From NCBI GenBank assembly GCA_000497835.1, contig KI547170.1, positions 117,593-157,292 on the forward strand: a DNA stretch of 39,700 nt, written 5' to 3'. The notes under the pieces are model-generated. The model made no database searches and was not told the DNA's origin. It worked only from the letters and a program-made list of their open reading frames with translations. Both the position numbers and the translations under genes were made by a program. Within the stretch, counting starts at the first letter, position 1. The number at the start of each line of letters is the position of its first letter. This DNA is from a gamma proteobacterium L18 (GTDB taxonomy: Bacteria > Pseudomonadota > Gammaproteobacteria > Pseudomonadales > Pseudomonadaceae). Shown piece by piece: positions 25,246 to 34,242 of the stretch.

Positions 25246-26343
25246 ATGAAGATATTTGGCAAGACCCTCCTCGCCATGTCCCTTATGGGTGCCGTGGCTG
25301 GTGCTGCTCACGCGGACGACAAAGTACTGCACGTGTACAACTGGTCGGACTACATTGCACCGAACACCATTGCGGAGTTCGAGAAGGAGTCGGGGATCAA
25401 GGTTGTCTACGACGTATTCGACAGCAACGAAACCCTGGAAGCCAAGCTGCTGGCCGGCAAGTCGGGTTACGACATCGTTGTGCCGTCCAACAACTTCCTG
25501 GCCAAACAGATCAAGGCTGGCGTTTATCAGGAACTGGATAAATCCAAGCTGAGCAACTATGGGAACCTGAACAAGGACCTGCTCAAGGCCGTATCGATCA
25601 GCGACCCGAACAACGCCCACGCCTTCCCGTACATGTGGGGCACCATCGGCATCGGCTACAACCCCGAGAAGGTCAAGGCTGCCCTGGGCGCCGATGCACC
25701 GGTCAACTCGTGGGACCTGGTGTTCAAGCCGGAGAACGCTGCCAAGCTGAAGGGCTGTGGCATCAGCTTCCTCGACTCGCCAACCGAGATGATCCCGGCC
25801 GCGCTGCACTACCTGGGCTTCAAGACCGACACCCAGAACAAGGACGAGATCAAGAAGGCCGAGGATCTGTACCTCAAGATTCGTCCTTCGATCGCCTACT
25901 TCCACTCGTCCAAGTACATCTCGGACCTGGCCAACGGCAACATCTGCGTGGCCGTGGGCTACTCGGGTGACGTGAAGCAGGCCGCGGCCCGCGCCCACGA
26001 AGCCGGTGACAAGGTGCACGTGAACTACTCCATTCCGAAGGAAGGTGCAGGCAGCTTCTACGACATGGTCGCCATCCCTAAAGATGCCGAAAACGTCGAA
26101 GGCGCTTACAAGTTCATGAACTTCATCCTGCAACCTAAAGTGATGGCCGAGATCACCGACGCCGTGGGCTTCCCGAACGGCAACGCCGCCGCGACCCCGC
26201 TGGTGAACAAGGATATTTCGGGCGACCCAGGCGTTTACCCGCCGGCTGAAGTGCTGGCCAAGCTGTACGCCATTGCCGACCTGCCGGCTGCGACTCAGCG
26301 CATCCTGACTCGCACCTGGACCACCATCAAATCGGGCAAGTAA
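25246..26343 (+). CDS. spuD: Polyamine-binding periplasmic protein (SpuD/PotF type)
   Basis: A 365-aa periplasmic binding protein with a signal peptide ([18 protein letters not shown]). The PotF/SpuD ligand motif VYNWSDYI follows at the mature N-terminus; other matches are [37 protein letters not shown] and [12 protein letters not shown]. It resembles putrescine-preferring SpuD more than spermidine-preferring SpuE as I remember them, but the substrate is not settled. The ATG at 25246 has GGAG 8 nt upstream. Only one binding protein lies before spuF here, while P. aeruginosa has spuD and spuE. Confidence 0.88.
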   Translation: MKIFGKTLLAMSLMGAVAGAAHADDKVLHVYNWSDYIAPNTIAEFEKESGIKVVYDVFDSNETLEAKLLAGKSGYDIVVPSNNFLAKQIKAGVYQELDKSKLSNYGNLNKDLLKAVSISDPNNAHAFPYMWGTIGIGYNPEKVKAALGADAPVNSWDLVFKPENAAKLKGCGISFLDSPTEMIPAALHYLGFKTDTQNKDEIKKAEDLYLKIRPSIAYFHSSKYISDLANGNICVAVGYSGDVKQAAARAHEAGDKVHVNYSIPKEGAGSFYDMVAIPKDAENVEGAYKFMNFILQPKVMAEITDAVGFPNGNAAATPLVNKDISGDPGVYPPAEVLAKLYAIADLPAATQRILTRTWTTIKSGK

Positions 26344-26718
26344 GCCGAGCTTGAGGTTACTGGGGTACTGCGTCGCAACGCGCGGCGCAGTACCGCAGGT
26401 AACTGATTTCGAAATAGTTTTTGCTGCAAGGCTGTAACAGTTGTTAAGTTGCGCGCCGGTTTTTCAATCGGTCGGCACGCGGCCGTCCGAAATTTGTTTT
26501 TTGCATCACCGTTCACGCATGCCTTCAAGCATGCATTTGTACTTAGGAGCCGACACTGTTGGCCGTCTCACAAGCGCCTGAAGTGATCGCTCAGGTCCCG
26601 TGATTCAGTCGGTCAGGCCCGCCAATACCCTGTGGCGGGCGACCTGAAGGACCAGGCTGCAAGAATCCAGGGCCCGCCTATCCGGGGTGGGCTGAAAAAT
26701 TTTGTTGGGAGTTTCGTA
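26344..26718 (+). promoter_or_regulatory. spuD-spuF intergenic region with stable stem-loop
   Basis: A 375-bp gap. A perfect 9-bp stem GGTACTGCG / CGCAGTACC (26364-26394) lies 20 bp after spuD and has no T tract, so it may stabilise the spuD mRNA and partly block read-through, giving more binding protein than permease. Further on there are two GCATGC palindromes near 26517-26535. No ORF that I can support; no trace of a second binding-protein gene was recognised. Confidence 0.5.
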
Positions 26719-27861
26719 ATGGCAGTTGCCTCCGGTGCCTATAAGAAAGCCCTCGAGGGCGATCAGCAACCTAAACAGGTGCTGGTCAAAATCGACCGGG
26801 TCACGAAGAAGTTCGACGAGACCGTTGCAGTCGACGACGTGTCGCTGCAAATCAACAAGGGCGAAATCTTCGCCTTGCTCGGCGGCTCCGGCTCGGGTAA
26901 ATCCACCTTGCTGCGCATGCTGGCCGGCTTCGAACGGCCAACCGAGGGGCGTATCTACCTCGATGGCGTGGACATCACTGACATGCCGCCCTACGAGCGG
27001 CCGATCAACATGATGTTCCAGTCCTACGCGTTGTTCCCGCACATGACCGTGGCGCAGAACATTGCTTTCGGCTTGAAGCAGGACAAGATCCCGGCTGCCG
27101 AGATTGATGCGCGCGTGGCCGAGATGCTCAAGCTGGTGCAGATGAGCCAGTACGCCAAGCGCAAGCCGCACCAGCTGTCCGGTGGCCAGCGTCAGCGCGT
27201 GGCCCTGGCCCGTTCGCTGGCCAAGCGTCCGAAACTTCTGTTGCTCGATGAGCCCATGGGCGCCCTCGACAAAAAGCTGCGTTCGCAAATGCAGCTGGAG
27301 CTGGTGGAGATCATCGAGCGCGTTGGCGTGACCTGCGTCATGGTGACCCACGACCAGGAAGAGGCCATGACCATGGCCCAGCGCATCGCCATCATGCACC
27401 TGGGCTGGATTGCCCAGATCGGCAGCCCGATCGATATCTATGAAACGCCGACCAGCCGTCTGGTGTGCGAATTCATCGGTAACGTCAACCTGTTCGAAGG
27501 CGAAGTGGTGGACGACGCCGAAGGCCACGCGCTGATCCACAGCCCGGAGCTGGAGCGCAATATCTACGTGGGCCACGGCATCAGCACTTCGGTGCAGGAC
27601 AAGCGCATCACCTACGCCATCCGCCCGGAAAAACTGCTGGTGACCGTCGAGCCGCCAGCCGGCGAGTACAACTGGTCGCGCGGTAAAGTCCATGACATTG
27701 CCTACCTGGGCGGCCACTCGGTGTTCTACGTGGAGCTGCCGTGCGGCAAGCTGGTCCAGTCGTTCGTGGCCAACGCCGAACGCCGTGGCGCACGTCCTAC
27801 CTGGGACGACCAGGTGTACGTGTGGTGGGAAGACGACAGCGGCGTGGTACTGCGCTCATGA
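26719..27861 (+). CDS. spuF: Polyamine ABC transporter ATPase SpuF/PotG
   Basis: A 380-aa ABC ATPase of the PotA/PotG type. Walker A is GGSGSGKS (55-62), then the Q-loop in MMFQSYALFP, signature LSGGQRQRVALARSL, Walker B LLLLDEPMGALDKKLR and switch His in MVTHDQEEA; a C-terminal TOBE-like regulatory domain covers about 280-380. The start at 26719 has GGGA 8 nt upstream and is preferred over the longer 26632 start. Its stop overlaps spuG by ATGA. Confidence 0.93.
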   Translation: MAVASGAYKKALEGDQQPKQVLVKIDRVTKKFDETVAVDDVSLQINKGEIFALLGGSGSGKSTLLRMLAGFERPTEGRIYLDGVDITDMPPYERPINMMFQSYALFPHMTVAQNIAFGLKQDKIPAAEIDARVAEMLKLVQMSQYAKRKPHQLSGGQRQRVALARSLAKRPKLLLLDEPMGALDKKLRSQMQLELVEIIERVGVTCVMVTHDQEEAMTMAQRIAIMHLGWIAQIGSPIDIYETPTSRLVCEFIGNVNLFEGEVVDDAEGHALIHSPELERNIYVGHGISTSVQDKRITYAIRPEKLLVTVEPPAGEYNWSRGKVHDIAYLGGHSVFYVELPCGKLVQSFVANAERRGARPTWDDQVYVWWEDDSGVVLRS

Positions 27862-28778
27862 ATACAAAAAAACTCAAACGTGCCTTGCACCGAATAACGC
27901 CCGGCGGCCGCCAGTTTGTGATTGGCGTGCCGTTCCTGTGGCTGTTCCTGTTCTTCATGCTGCCGTTCTTCATCGTATTGAAGATCAGCTTCGCTGAAGC
28001 CGACGTGGCGATCCCGCCGTATACCGAGATCTACACCTACGTCGACCAGAAGATCCAGTTGCTGCTCAACCTGGGCAACTACGCGATGCTGGGCGATGAC
28101 GACCTGTACATCTCGGCGTACCTGGGCTCGCTGAAAATGGCGTTCTTCAGCACGCTGTTGTGCCTGGTGATCGGCTACCCGATGGCCTATGCCATTGCCC
28201 GTGCCCGCAAGGACGTGCAGACGGTGCTGTTGCTGCTGATCATGATGCCGACCTGGACCGCGATCCTGATCCGTGTGTATGCGTGGATGGGTATCCTCAG
28301 CAACAACGGTCTGCTCAATGCCTTCCTGATGTGGATTGGCCTGATCGACCAGCCGTTGCAGATCCTCAACACCAACCTGGCGGTGTACATCGGCGTGGTC
28401 TATTCGTACCTGCCGTTCATGATCCTGCCGCTGTTCGCCAACCTGGTCAAACACGATGCCAGCCTGCTGGAAGCCGCGTCCGACCTGGGTTCGAGCACCT
28501 TCAACAGCTTCTGGAAAATCACCATTCCGCTGTCCAAGAACGGCATCATCGCCGGCTGCATGCTGGTGTTCATCCCGGTGGTGGGCGAGTTCGTGATTCC
28601 TGAACTGCTGGGTGGCCCGGAAACCCTGATGATCGGCCGTGTGCTGTGGCAAGAGTTCTTCAACAACCGTGACTGGCCGGTGGCGTCTGCCCTGGCGGTG
28701 GTGATGCTGGCGATCCTGATCGTGCCGATCCTGCTCTTCAACCGTAGTCAGGCCAAAGAGATGGAGGGCAAGGCATGA
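27858..28778 (+). CDS. spuG: Polyamine ABC transporter permease SpuG/PotH
   Basis: A 306-aa inner-membrane permease with about six helices, the first being VPFLWLFLFFMLPFFIVLKI. The ATPase-docking loop LLEAASDLGSSTFNSFWKITIPLS carries the EAA-G motif. With SpuH it forms the channel driven by SpuF. It overlaps both neighbours by 4 bp, indicating coupled synthesis of the three membrane-complex subunits. Confidence 0.93.
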   Translation: MNTKKLKRALHRITPGGRQFVIGVPFLWLFLFFMLPFFIVLKISFAEADVAIPPYTEIYTYVDQKIQLLLNLGNYAMLGDDDLYISAYLGSLKMAFFSTLLCLVIGYPMAYAIARARKDVQTVLLLLIMMPTWTAILIRVYAWMGILSNNGLLNAFLMWIGLIDQPLQILNTNLAVYIGVVYSYLPFMILPLFANLVKHDASLLEAASDLGSSTFNSFWKITIPLSKNGIIAGCMLVFIPVVGEFVIPELLGGPETLMIGRVLWQEFFNNRDWPVASALAVVMLAILIVPILLFNRSQAKEMEGKA

Positions 28779-29668
28779 AGCGTTTCAGTTTTTCCAACCT
28801 GATGCTGGTACTGGGCCTGCTGTTCATCTACCTGCCCATGGTCATCCTGGTGATCTACTCGTTCAACGCCTCCAAGCTGGTCACGGTGTGGGGCGGCTGG
28901 TCGGTGAAGTGGTACGTGGGCCTGGTGGACAACACCCAGCTGGTGAGCTCGGTGGGCCGCTCGCTGGAAATCGCCTGCTACACCGCCATCGCGGCGGTGG
29001 CGCTGGGTACCCTGGCGGCGTTCGTGCTGACCCGCGTCACCCGCTTCAAGGGCCGTACGCTGTTCGGCGGCCTGGTGACTGCGCCATTGGTCATGCCCGA
29101 GGTGATCACCGGTCTGTCGCTGCTGTTGCTGTTCGTGGCCATGGCCCAGTCCCTGGGCTGGCCTGAAGAGCGTGGCATCATCACCATCTGGATCGCCCAT
29201 ACCACGTTCTGTGCTGCTTACGTGGCGGTGGTGGTGTCGGCCCGTCTGCGCGAGCTGGACCTGTCCATCGAAGAGGCGGCCATGGACCTGGGCGCGCGGC
29301 CGTGGAAGGTGTTCATGCTGATCACCATCCCGATGATCGCGCCATCGCTGGCGGCGGGCGGCATGATGTCGTTTGCGCTGTCGCTGGACGACCTGGTGCT
29401 GGCCAGCTTCGTGTCGGGCCCCGGTTCCACCACCCTGCCGATGGAAGTGTTCTCGGCGGTGCGCCTGGGCGTGAAGCCGGAGATCAACGCCGTGGCCAGC
29501 CTGATCCTGCTGTCGGTGTCGATCGTGACCTTCCTGGTGTGGTTCTTCACCCGCCGTGCCGAAGAGCGCCGCAAGCGTGCGATTCAGGCGGCGATCGAAG
29601 AGGCTGCGGCCGACGGCTGGAAACAGCCTGATCCGCGCCGCGCGCAGCAGCAGCCAGCCGCCGCATAA
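28775..29668 (+). CDS. spuH: Polyamine ABC transporter permease SpuH/PotI
   Basis: A 297-aa permease of the PotC/PotI type with about six helices (first: NLMLVLGLLFIYLPMVILVIY). The EAA loop reads IEEAAMDLGARPWKVFMLITIPM, and FALSLDDLVLASFVSGPG is the usual family block. The tail after about 265 is charged and Gln/Ala-rich (QQQPAAA end). It closes the spu operon; a modest hairpin follows. Confidence 0.93.
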   Translation: MKRFSFSNLMLVLGLLFIYLPMVILVIYSFNASKLVTVWGGWSVKWYVGLVDNTQLVSSVGRSLEIACYTAIAAVALGTLAAFVLTRVTRFKGRTLFGGLVTAPLVMPEVITGLSLLLLFVAMAQSLGWPEERGIITIWIAHTTFCAAYVAVVVSARLRELDLSIEEAAMDLGARPWKVFMLITIPMIAPSLAAGGMMSFALSLDDLVLASFVSGPGSTTLPMEVFSAVRLGVKPEINAVASLILLSVSIVTFLVWFFTRRAEERRKRAIQAAIEEAAADGWKQPDPRRAQQQPAAA

Positions 29669-29673
29669 ACGAT

Positions 29674-29697
29674 CCTGTTCTTTGGGAACAGGTTTGT
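29674..29697 (+). terminator. Weak hairpin terminator after spuH
   Basis: CCTGTTC (29674-29680), 5-nt loop, GAACAGG (29686-29692), then TTTGTG. The T tract is short, so termination may be partial; REP doublet 4 follows at once. Confidence 0.45.
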
Positions 29698-29721
29698 GAA
29701 AGCGGGGTTGTGGGAGCAGAG

Positions 29722-29812
29722 TTGTGGGAGCGGGCTCTGCCCGCGAAAAGAACGCCGCGCAGTGTCAGAACCCGCGCGGCGTGCCCTTCGCGGGCAGAGC
29801 CCGCTCCCACAA
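29722..29812. repeat. REP doublet 4 between convergent spuH and hacB
   Basis: TTGTGGGAGCGGGCTCTGCC from 29722 and its inverted copy ending 29812. A partial third unit (TTGTGGGAGCAGAG) lies just before it at 29708. Confidence 0.85.
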
Positions 29813-29831
29813 TCCCAACCCCACAGAGGGG

Positions 29832-32198
29832 TCAGTTTGATTTCCGGCTAGGCACCAACCTCAGCGTGCTCACCGTCCCCTTCGCCACATCCCCTTCCTG
29901 TATCAGCGCCTGCCGATACTTGCCCTCGATGTAATCCTTCGCCTGATCGCTGTAATGCGCATCGAACAACACCCCGCTTTGCCCCACCGGGTTGATCGTC
30001 AAGGCATGCGCCGGGTCGGCGAAATCGATGATGCGCCGGGTCGAGGGGCCATAGCTGACGTGCCACGGCGCGGGGCCCAGTTTTGCCGAGAGGTTGTCGG
30101 GCACCTCGTGGGTGCCTGGCGCGGCGAACGGGCCGACGTTGAACAGCTTGTCCAGCGGCTGCTGTTTGCCCAGCGGATGGCCGTGGGTGAGGGTATGCGC
30201 CTTGCCCCATTGCCATTGCCCGGGGTTGTCGCCCAGCGTCGACTTCAAATGAGTCAGGCTGTTGCGCCAGGCCTTTTTCACGATGTCTGCACGGCCTGCC
30301 GGGCCCCACCACGGCGAATCGGCATCGGCCGCCAGGCGCGGCAGGGCGCTGTCCAGGTCGCGGGTGGTCAGCAGGGTGTCGAACAGGGCGTCGCCCAGCT
30401 TGTCGTGCATGGCCGCGTAGGTCAGCTCATACAGGAACTGGGTGAACAGCGTGGCGTTGGTTGAGCCCAGCGGGTAGTCGCCATGCCACTGGGCCAGTTG
30501 CTCCACCAGGGTCTTCTCCTGCGCATCACTGACCACCTCGCGCAGCACCGGCAACAACGGCTTGAGCACCCGTTCGGCGTAGCCGGTGCGGTTGCCCAGT
30601 TGCAGTGCCTGTGTATTGCGGGCATCCCACTTCACGCTGGGGTCATCGAGCTGGCTGAACAACTGCTGGCCACGATCCGCCAGGTTGTAGTAACCAGGGA
30701 TGGCCATGCCGGTGGACGACAGCGGCTGGAAGTTGGCCGAGACGATAAAGCCGCGGCTGGGGTTTTCTTCCTGCGGGTTGGCGCTGAACGGGTAAAAACC
30801 CAGCTTGTCAGCGTCCGGGCCACTGCCATCGAGAATGAACTGCGGCTGCACGCCGGCCGGGCGGATGGGTAATTGCGCGGCGGCCCACCAGCCGATGTCG
30901 CCCTTGGCGTTGGCCCACATCAGGTTCAGGCCGGGCGACTGGATCTTCGCGGCGGCATTGCGCATCTTCACCAGTGTGTCGGCGCGGTTGACCTCGTAGA
31001 AGCCTTCCAGAATCGGGTTCTGCGACTCCAGGAACGACCACCACATGGCGATCGGCGTGGCGGGTGCAACCTTGCCCAGTGCGTCGTTGATGATGGGGCC
31101 GTGGGGCGAGCGGCGCAGGGTGATGGTCACCGGCTGTTCGCCCTTGACCGCGACCTGCTGGGTGCTGGCCTGCATGTCTGTCCACTGCCCGTGGTACCAG
31201 ACCTGGTTAGGGTTGGCCGGGTTGACCTTCTCGGCCACCAGGTCCAGGTCGTCGTTCTGGAACATGGTCAGGCTCCAGCCGAAATCCATGTTCTGCCCCA
31301 GGGCGGCGAAGGGGTTGAGCGGCTGGTGGTAGCCGTACAGGTCAAAGCCGGGCGCCGACACCTGCGCCTCGTACCACACCGCCGGCACCGAGAAACCGAT
31401 GTGCGGGTCACCGGCCAGCAGCGGTTTGCCGCTGGCCGTGCGCGCGCCGGAGATGGCCCAGGCGTTGCTGCCCTCGTACTGTGGCAGGCCGGCTTGGGTC
31501 AGGGCCTGCTGGCTGAGCTGGGCGACGGTGTCCAGGCTTTTCCAGTCGCTGGCGGCCAAGGGCAGCACGCCTTGCGGGTGCCATTCCAGGTCGAAGATCT
31601 TCAGATAATCGGGGCCCAGTCGGTCGCGCACGTAAGTCAGCAATGGCTCGGTGCGGAAGGCTGCGGCGAAACTGTAGGCCATGTAGCCCGCGACGCTGAA
31701 GGTGTCTTGGGCAGTGAACGGCCGTGGCGTGATGCCCAGCACGTCGAACTCGAGGGGGCGCGGGTGGCTGGCCTGGTATTGGTTGATGCCATCCAGGTAG
31801 GCCTGCAGGGCCTGCCAGGCAGGGGACTGCTTGTCCTGCCGGGCCACGTACACCTCGGCCTGTTCGCGAATGCGCAGGCTGCGGAACAGGGTATCGGTGG
31901 GTACCAGCTTGGGACCCAGCACCTCGGCCAGCTCGCCCCGGGCCAGGCGGCGCATGATCTCCATCTGGAACAGCCGATCCTGGGCTTGCACGTAGCCCAG
32001 GGCGCGGTACAGGTCGGCCTGGTTCTGCGCCTGGATATGCGGCACGCCGCGGTCGTCGTAGCGCACGCTCACGGGGCCTTGGAGGTGGGCGAGGGCAACG
32101 TCGCCGCTGCGCTGGGGTTGCTTGCCGTGTAGGTACCAGGCGCCGCCGGCCGCAGCGGCGGCGATAAGCACGGCGAGGACGCTGAGGCTGCGTTTCAT
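29832..32198 (-). CDS. hacB: Penicillin-acylase family N-acyl-homoserine lactone acylase (HacB-like)
   Basis: A 788-aa periplasmic Ntn-hydrolase precursor. It has a signal sequence (VLAVLIAAAAAGGAWYL), an alpha subunit to Gly243, and self-cleavage expected at G243-S244 in YEGSNAWAIS, Ser244 becoming the catalytic N-terminus of the beta subunit. GDPHIGFSVPAVWYEA and the C-terminal DFADPAHALTINPVGQSG agree with the family. In P. aeruginosa hacB (an AHL acylase) also follows spuH, so synteny supports the name; other amide substrates are possible. Convergent with spuH; 16 bp after the DUF6436 gene, so the two are probably co-transcribed. Confidence 0.87.
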   Translation of the reverse strand: MKRSLSVLAVLIAAAAAGGAWYLHGKQPQRSGDVALAHLQGPVSVRYDDRGVPHIQAQNQADLYRALGYVQAQDRLFQMEIMRRLARGELAEVLGPKLVPTDTLFRSLRIREQAEVYVARQDKQSPAWQALQAYLDGINQYQASHPRPLEFDVLGITPRPFTAQDTFSVAGYMAYSFAAAFRTEPLLTYVRDRLGPDYLKIFDLEWHPQGVLPLAASDWKSLDTVAQLSQQALTQAGLPQYEGSNAWAISGARTASGKPLLAGDPHIGFSVPAVWYEAQVSAPGFDLYGYHQPLNPFAALGQNMDFGWSLTMFQNDDLDLVAEKVNPANPNQVWYHGQWTDMQASTQQVAVKGEQPVTITLRRSPHGPIINDALGKVAPATPIAMWWSFLESQNPILEGFYEVNRADTLVKMRNAAAKIQSPGLNLMWANAKGDIGWWAAAQLPIRPAGVQPQFILDGSGPDADKLGFYPFSANPQEENPSRGFIVSANFQPLSSTGMAIPGYYNLADRGQQLFSQLDDPSVKWDARNTQALQLGNRTGYAERVLKPLLPVLREVVSDAQEKTLVEQLAQWHGDYPLGSTNATLFTQFLYELTYAAMHDKLGDALFDTLLTTRDLDSALPRLAADADSPWWGPAGRADIVKKAWRNSLTHLKSTLGDNPGQWQWGKAHTLTHGHPLGKQQPLDKLFNVGPFAAPGTHEVPDNLSAKLGPAPWHVSYGPSTRRIIDFADPAHALTINPVGQSGVLFDAHYSDQAKDYIEGKYRQALIQEGDVAKGTVSTLRLVPSRKSN

Positions 32199-32214
32199 CG
32201 GGTATCCTTGTTCG

Positions 32215-32793
32215 TTACGGGGCGGGGGCAGTCCATGGGCAGTAGCAACCCTGGGCCAAGGTGTGGGTGGCCTTTACTTGCCGGCCCTCGGTCAGCGCTT
32301 TCAGGATCGGCTCGATGAAGCTATTGCTCGCATTGCACGTGGCGCCTTCGCTGTAAGGGCCGAAATAAGCCAGGTGGCCTTGGTGGTCCCAGATTGCCAC
32401 GGCGGGGCTGGCGGGGATGTGCTCGCTGCCGGTGATGGCCGCAAGGGCCTTGAATGTGTCCAGATCAGCGGGCAATCGACCGTGGCTGCCGGTTTTTTGC
32501 ACAGCATAGAACTGCACGCCCTGGGGGCTGAACGTAGCTTGCAGCTCACCCAGGTGTTGCTGATTGGCGACGTTGCAGGGGCAGGCCGGGTCCCAGAAGT
32601 GCACAAGGCGGATGGGGCCGGGGCCGGCCAGGGCGTCGGGCAGTTGCAGGGCGTCGCCTTCGAACAGCGTGGCATGCTCGCTGAACGCGCGGATGTAGCG
32701 TGACTGGAACCAGCCATAGGCCATCCACAAGGTCACCGCGCAAATCAGTGCCAGCAGGCTGAGAAACAGGGTTTTGCGGCGCGAGGCAGACAT
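32215..32793 (-). CDS. Membrane-anchored thioredoxin-like DUF6436 protein
   Basis: A 192-aa protein with one N-terminal membrane anchor (LFLSLLALICAVTLWMAYGWF) and a periplasmic domain. The segment IRLVHFWDPACPCNVANQQHL looks like a thioredoxin-fold active site, but with Cys71-Pro-Cys73 instead of CxxC. Further cysteines are in SEGATCNASNSF and the C-terminal GCYCPW. It fits DUF6436 as I know that family. A thiol or metal-handling role is plausible but unproven. It is upstream of hacB in a probable two-gene operon and divergent from the alpha/beta hydrolase gene. No strong Shine-Dalgarno is seen. Confidence 0.78.
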   Translation of the reverse strand: MSASRRKTLFLSLLALICAVTLWMAYGWFQSRYIRAFSEHATLFEGDALQLPDALAGPGPIRLVHFWDPACPCNVANQQHLGELQATFSPQGVQFYAVQKTGSHGRLPADLDTFKALAAITGSEHIPASPAVAIWDHQGHLAYFGPYSEGATCNASNSFIEPILKALTEGRQVKATHTLAQGCYCPWTAPAP

Positions 32794-32889
32794 AGGGGCT
32801 CGGTCCGGGGCAGGACGCCTAGCTTGCCATGCCGGGCCAGACAGAAGAATATCGGCTTTGTGTTTATTCGCTTTCGACTGCGAGACCTT

Positions 32890-33813
32890 ATGCCCGCAAC
32901 CTTTCGGCCGGATGCGCTACGCGCCGGCCTCAAGCCCCTGGCCCAATGCCAGCCGCTGACTGCCGAGGCTCAGGCCTACCAGCGCTTTTATGGCATCGAC
33001 TTGCCGTGCGAAAGCTGGCTGGGGCGTTTCGAGGCCGTCGGTTTCGAGCTGGTCAGCCAGGTGTGGCTGCCGCCTGCGCCGGTGGCCACTTTATTCCTGC
33101 TGCATGGCTTCTATGACCACATGGGCCTGTACCGGCATGTGATCCGCTGGGCGCTGGACCATGGCTTCGCAGTGATATCGGCTGACTTGCCGGGGCATGG
33201 GCTGTCCAGCGGCGAGCGCGCCCGCATCGATGATTTCGACGATTACCAGGCGGCATTGCGCGGCTTGTTCGTGGAGGCTGACAGCCTCGGCCTGCCCAAG
33301 CCCTGGCATTTGCTGGGGCAGAGCACCGGCGGTGCCATCGTTCTCGATCATTTGCTGTACCACGGCCTGGACAGCCCGGCCCAGGGCCACAGCATCCTAC
33401 TGGCGCCGCTGGTACGGCCCAAGGGCTGGCGCTGGTCGCAGCTGAGTTATCACCTGCTCAGCCCCTTTGTCAGCGGCATTGCCCGGCGCTTCAGCGAGAA
33501 CACCAACGACCCAGAGTTCATGCCGTTCCTGCAGGCCGATCCGCTGCAGCCGGTGCGGCTGCCCACCGCCTGGGTCGGCGCGTTGAAAAACTGGATACCG
33601 CGCATCGAAGCCGCACCGCATTGCCCGCGTTCGCCGCTGATCATTCAGGGGGACGATGACATGACGGTGGATTGGGAGCACAACCTGAGCGTGCTGCAGA
33701 GCAAGTTCCTGGCACCGCAGGTGTTGATGCTGCCGGGGGCGCGGCATCACCTGGCCAATGAAGTGGCGCCGATTCGGGAGCGGTATTTTGGGTTTGTAGA
33801 CTCGAAACTTTAG
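32890..33813 (+). CDS. Alpha/beta-hydrolase (serine lipase/esterase type)
   Basis: A 307-aa hydrolase of the monoacylglycerol-lipase / S33-like group. Seen: oxyanion segment LLHGFYDHMG, nucleophile elbow GQSTGG with Ser145, an acidic DDDMTVDW stretch (about 255-262) and the catalytic His in GARHHLAN (286-287). No signal peptide with the start chosen at 32890 (MPATFRPDAL), which gives a normal length; an in-frame ATG at 32824 would add 22 residues. Substrate unknown. Its neighbour order (DUF6436, hydrolase, then the DUF2059-like gene) looks conserved in Pseudomonas from memory. Confidence 0.83.
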   Translation: MPATFRPDALRAGLKPLAQCQPLTAEAQAYQRFYGIDLPCESWLGRFEAVGFELVSQVWLPPAPVATLFLLHGFYDHMGLYRHVIRWALDHGFAVISADLPGHGLSSGERARIDDFDDYQAALRGLFVEADSLGLPKPWHLLGQSTGGAIVLDHLLYHGLDSPAQGHSILLAPLVRPKGWRWSQLSYHLLSPFVSGIARRFSENTNDPEFMPFLQADPLQPVRLPTAWVGALKNWIPRIEAAPHCPRSPLIIQGDDDMTVDWEHNLSVLQSKFLAPQVLMLPGARHHLANEVAPIRERYFGFVDSKL

Positions 33814-33861
33814 CTAAGGCGCTTGAGGATTCGGTCTTATGGGGTGCCTGCATTGCCGCAA

Positions 33862-34242
33862 TTACCTTGGCGCCAGGGTTGCCCTATCAATCACCCCTTT
33901 GGGCGTTCCGTCCTGGTCGACGATGATGAGGTAGCGAGACTCGCAACCCGAAGGGTCGATAAAGCCTGGTGCGCCTGGCTGCTCGCTCAAAACGGCAATA
34001 TCCCTGTCATAGGGCACTGACATCTGCGAGGCCCTGCGCTCGGCGGACGGTTTTGAACGCAGCACTTGGTGCACGGTTGAATGGCTTCGCAGCCAAGCCT
34101 CGGATGTCTTGCAGCGGTAGCTCACCACCTCGATGATCTGCTTGTACTGCTCGATAATTGTGCTTCCAGACAGCGAGCGTTGAGTGGGGTGTATGGAAAG
34201 GGGGATTGACTCTCTGCCATGCGGGCGTATATTCCTTGTCAT
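33862..34242 (-). CDS. Hypothetical protein, lower GC than neighbours
   Basis: A possible 126-aa protein that I do not recognise. The N-terminal part is basic and hydrophilic (TRNIRPHGRESIPLS), the middle has STIIEQYKQIIEVVSYRC, and the C-terminus RYLIIVDQDGTPKGVIDRATL looks like the beta-strand/turn/helix of a CBS-type motif, too short to be a full CBS domain. No good Shine-Dalgarno precedes the ATG at 34242 (GAGGGG is about 17 nt away); an in-frame start at 34293 would add 17 residues. The start overlaps a strong plus-strand promoter, so this could be a decayed or foreign gene. Treat as tentative. Confidence 0.45.
   Translation of the reverse strand: MTRNIRPHGRESIPLSIHPTQRSLSGSTIIEQYKQIIEVVSYRCKTSEAWLRSHSTVHQVLRSKPSAERRASQMSVPYDRDIAVLSEQPGAPGFIDPSGCESRYLIIVDQDGTPKGVIDRATLAPR
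34206..34233 (+). promoter_or_regulatory. Strong sigma70-type promoter of a candidate small RNA
   Basis: -35 TTGACT (34206-34211), 16-bp spacer, -10 TATATT (34228-34233): five of six consensus matches in each hexamer. It points to the plus strand, where no gene follows until 35350; a terminator lies about 100 bp downstream. Confidence 0.6.

Noticed and set aside
30873..32132. 419-aa plus-strand frame opposite hacB
   Set aside because: Antisense shadow of the acylase; Gly/Val/Gln-rich, no domain, no ribosome site.
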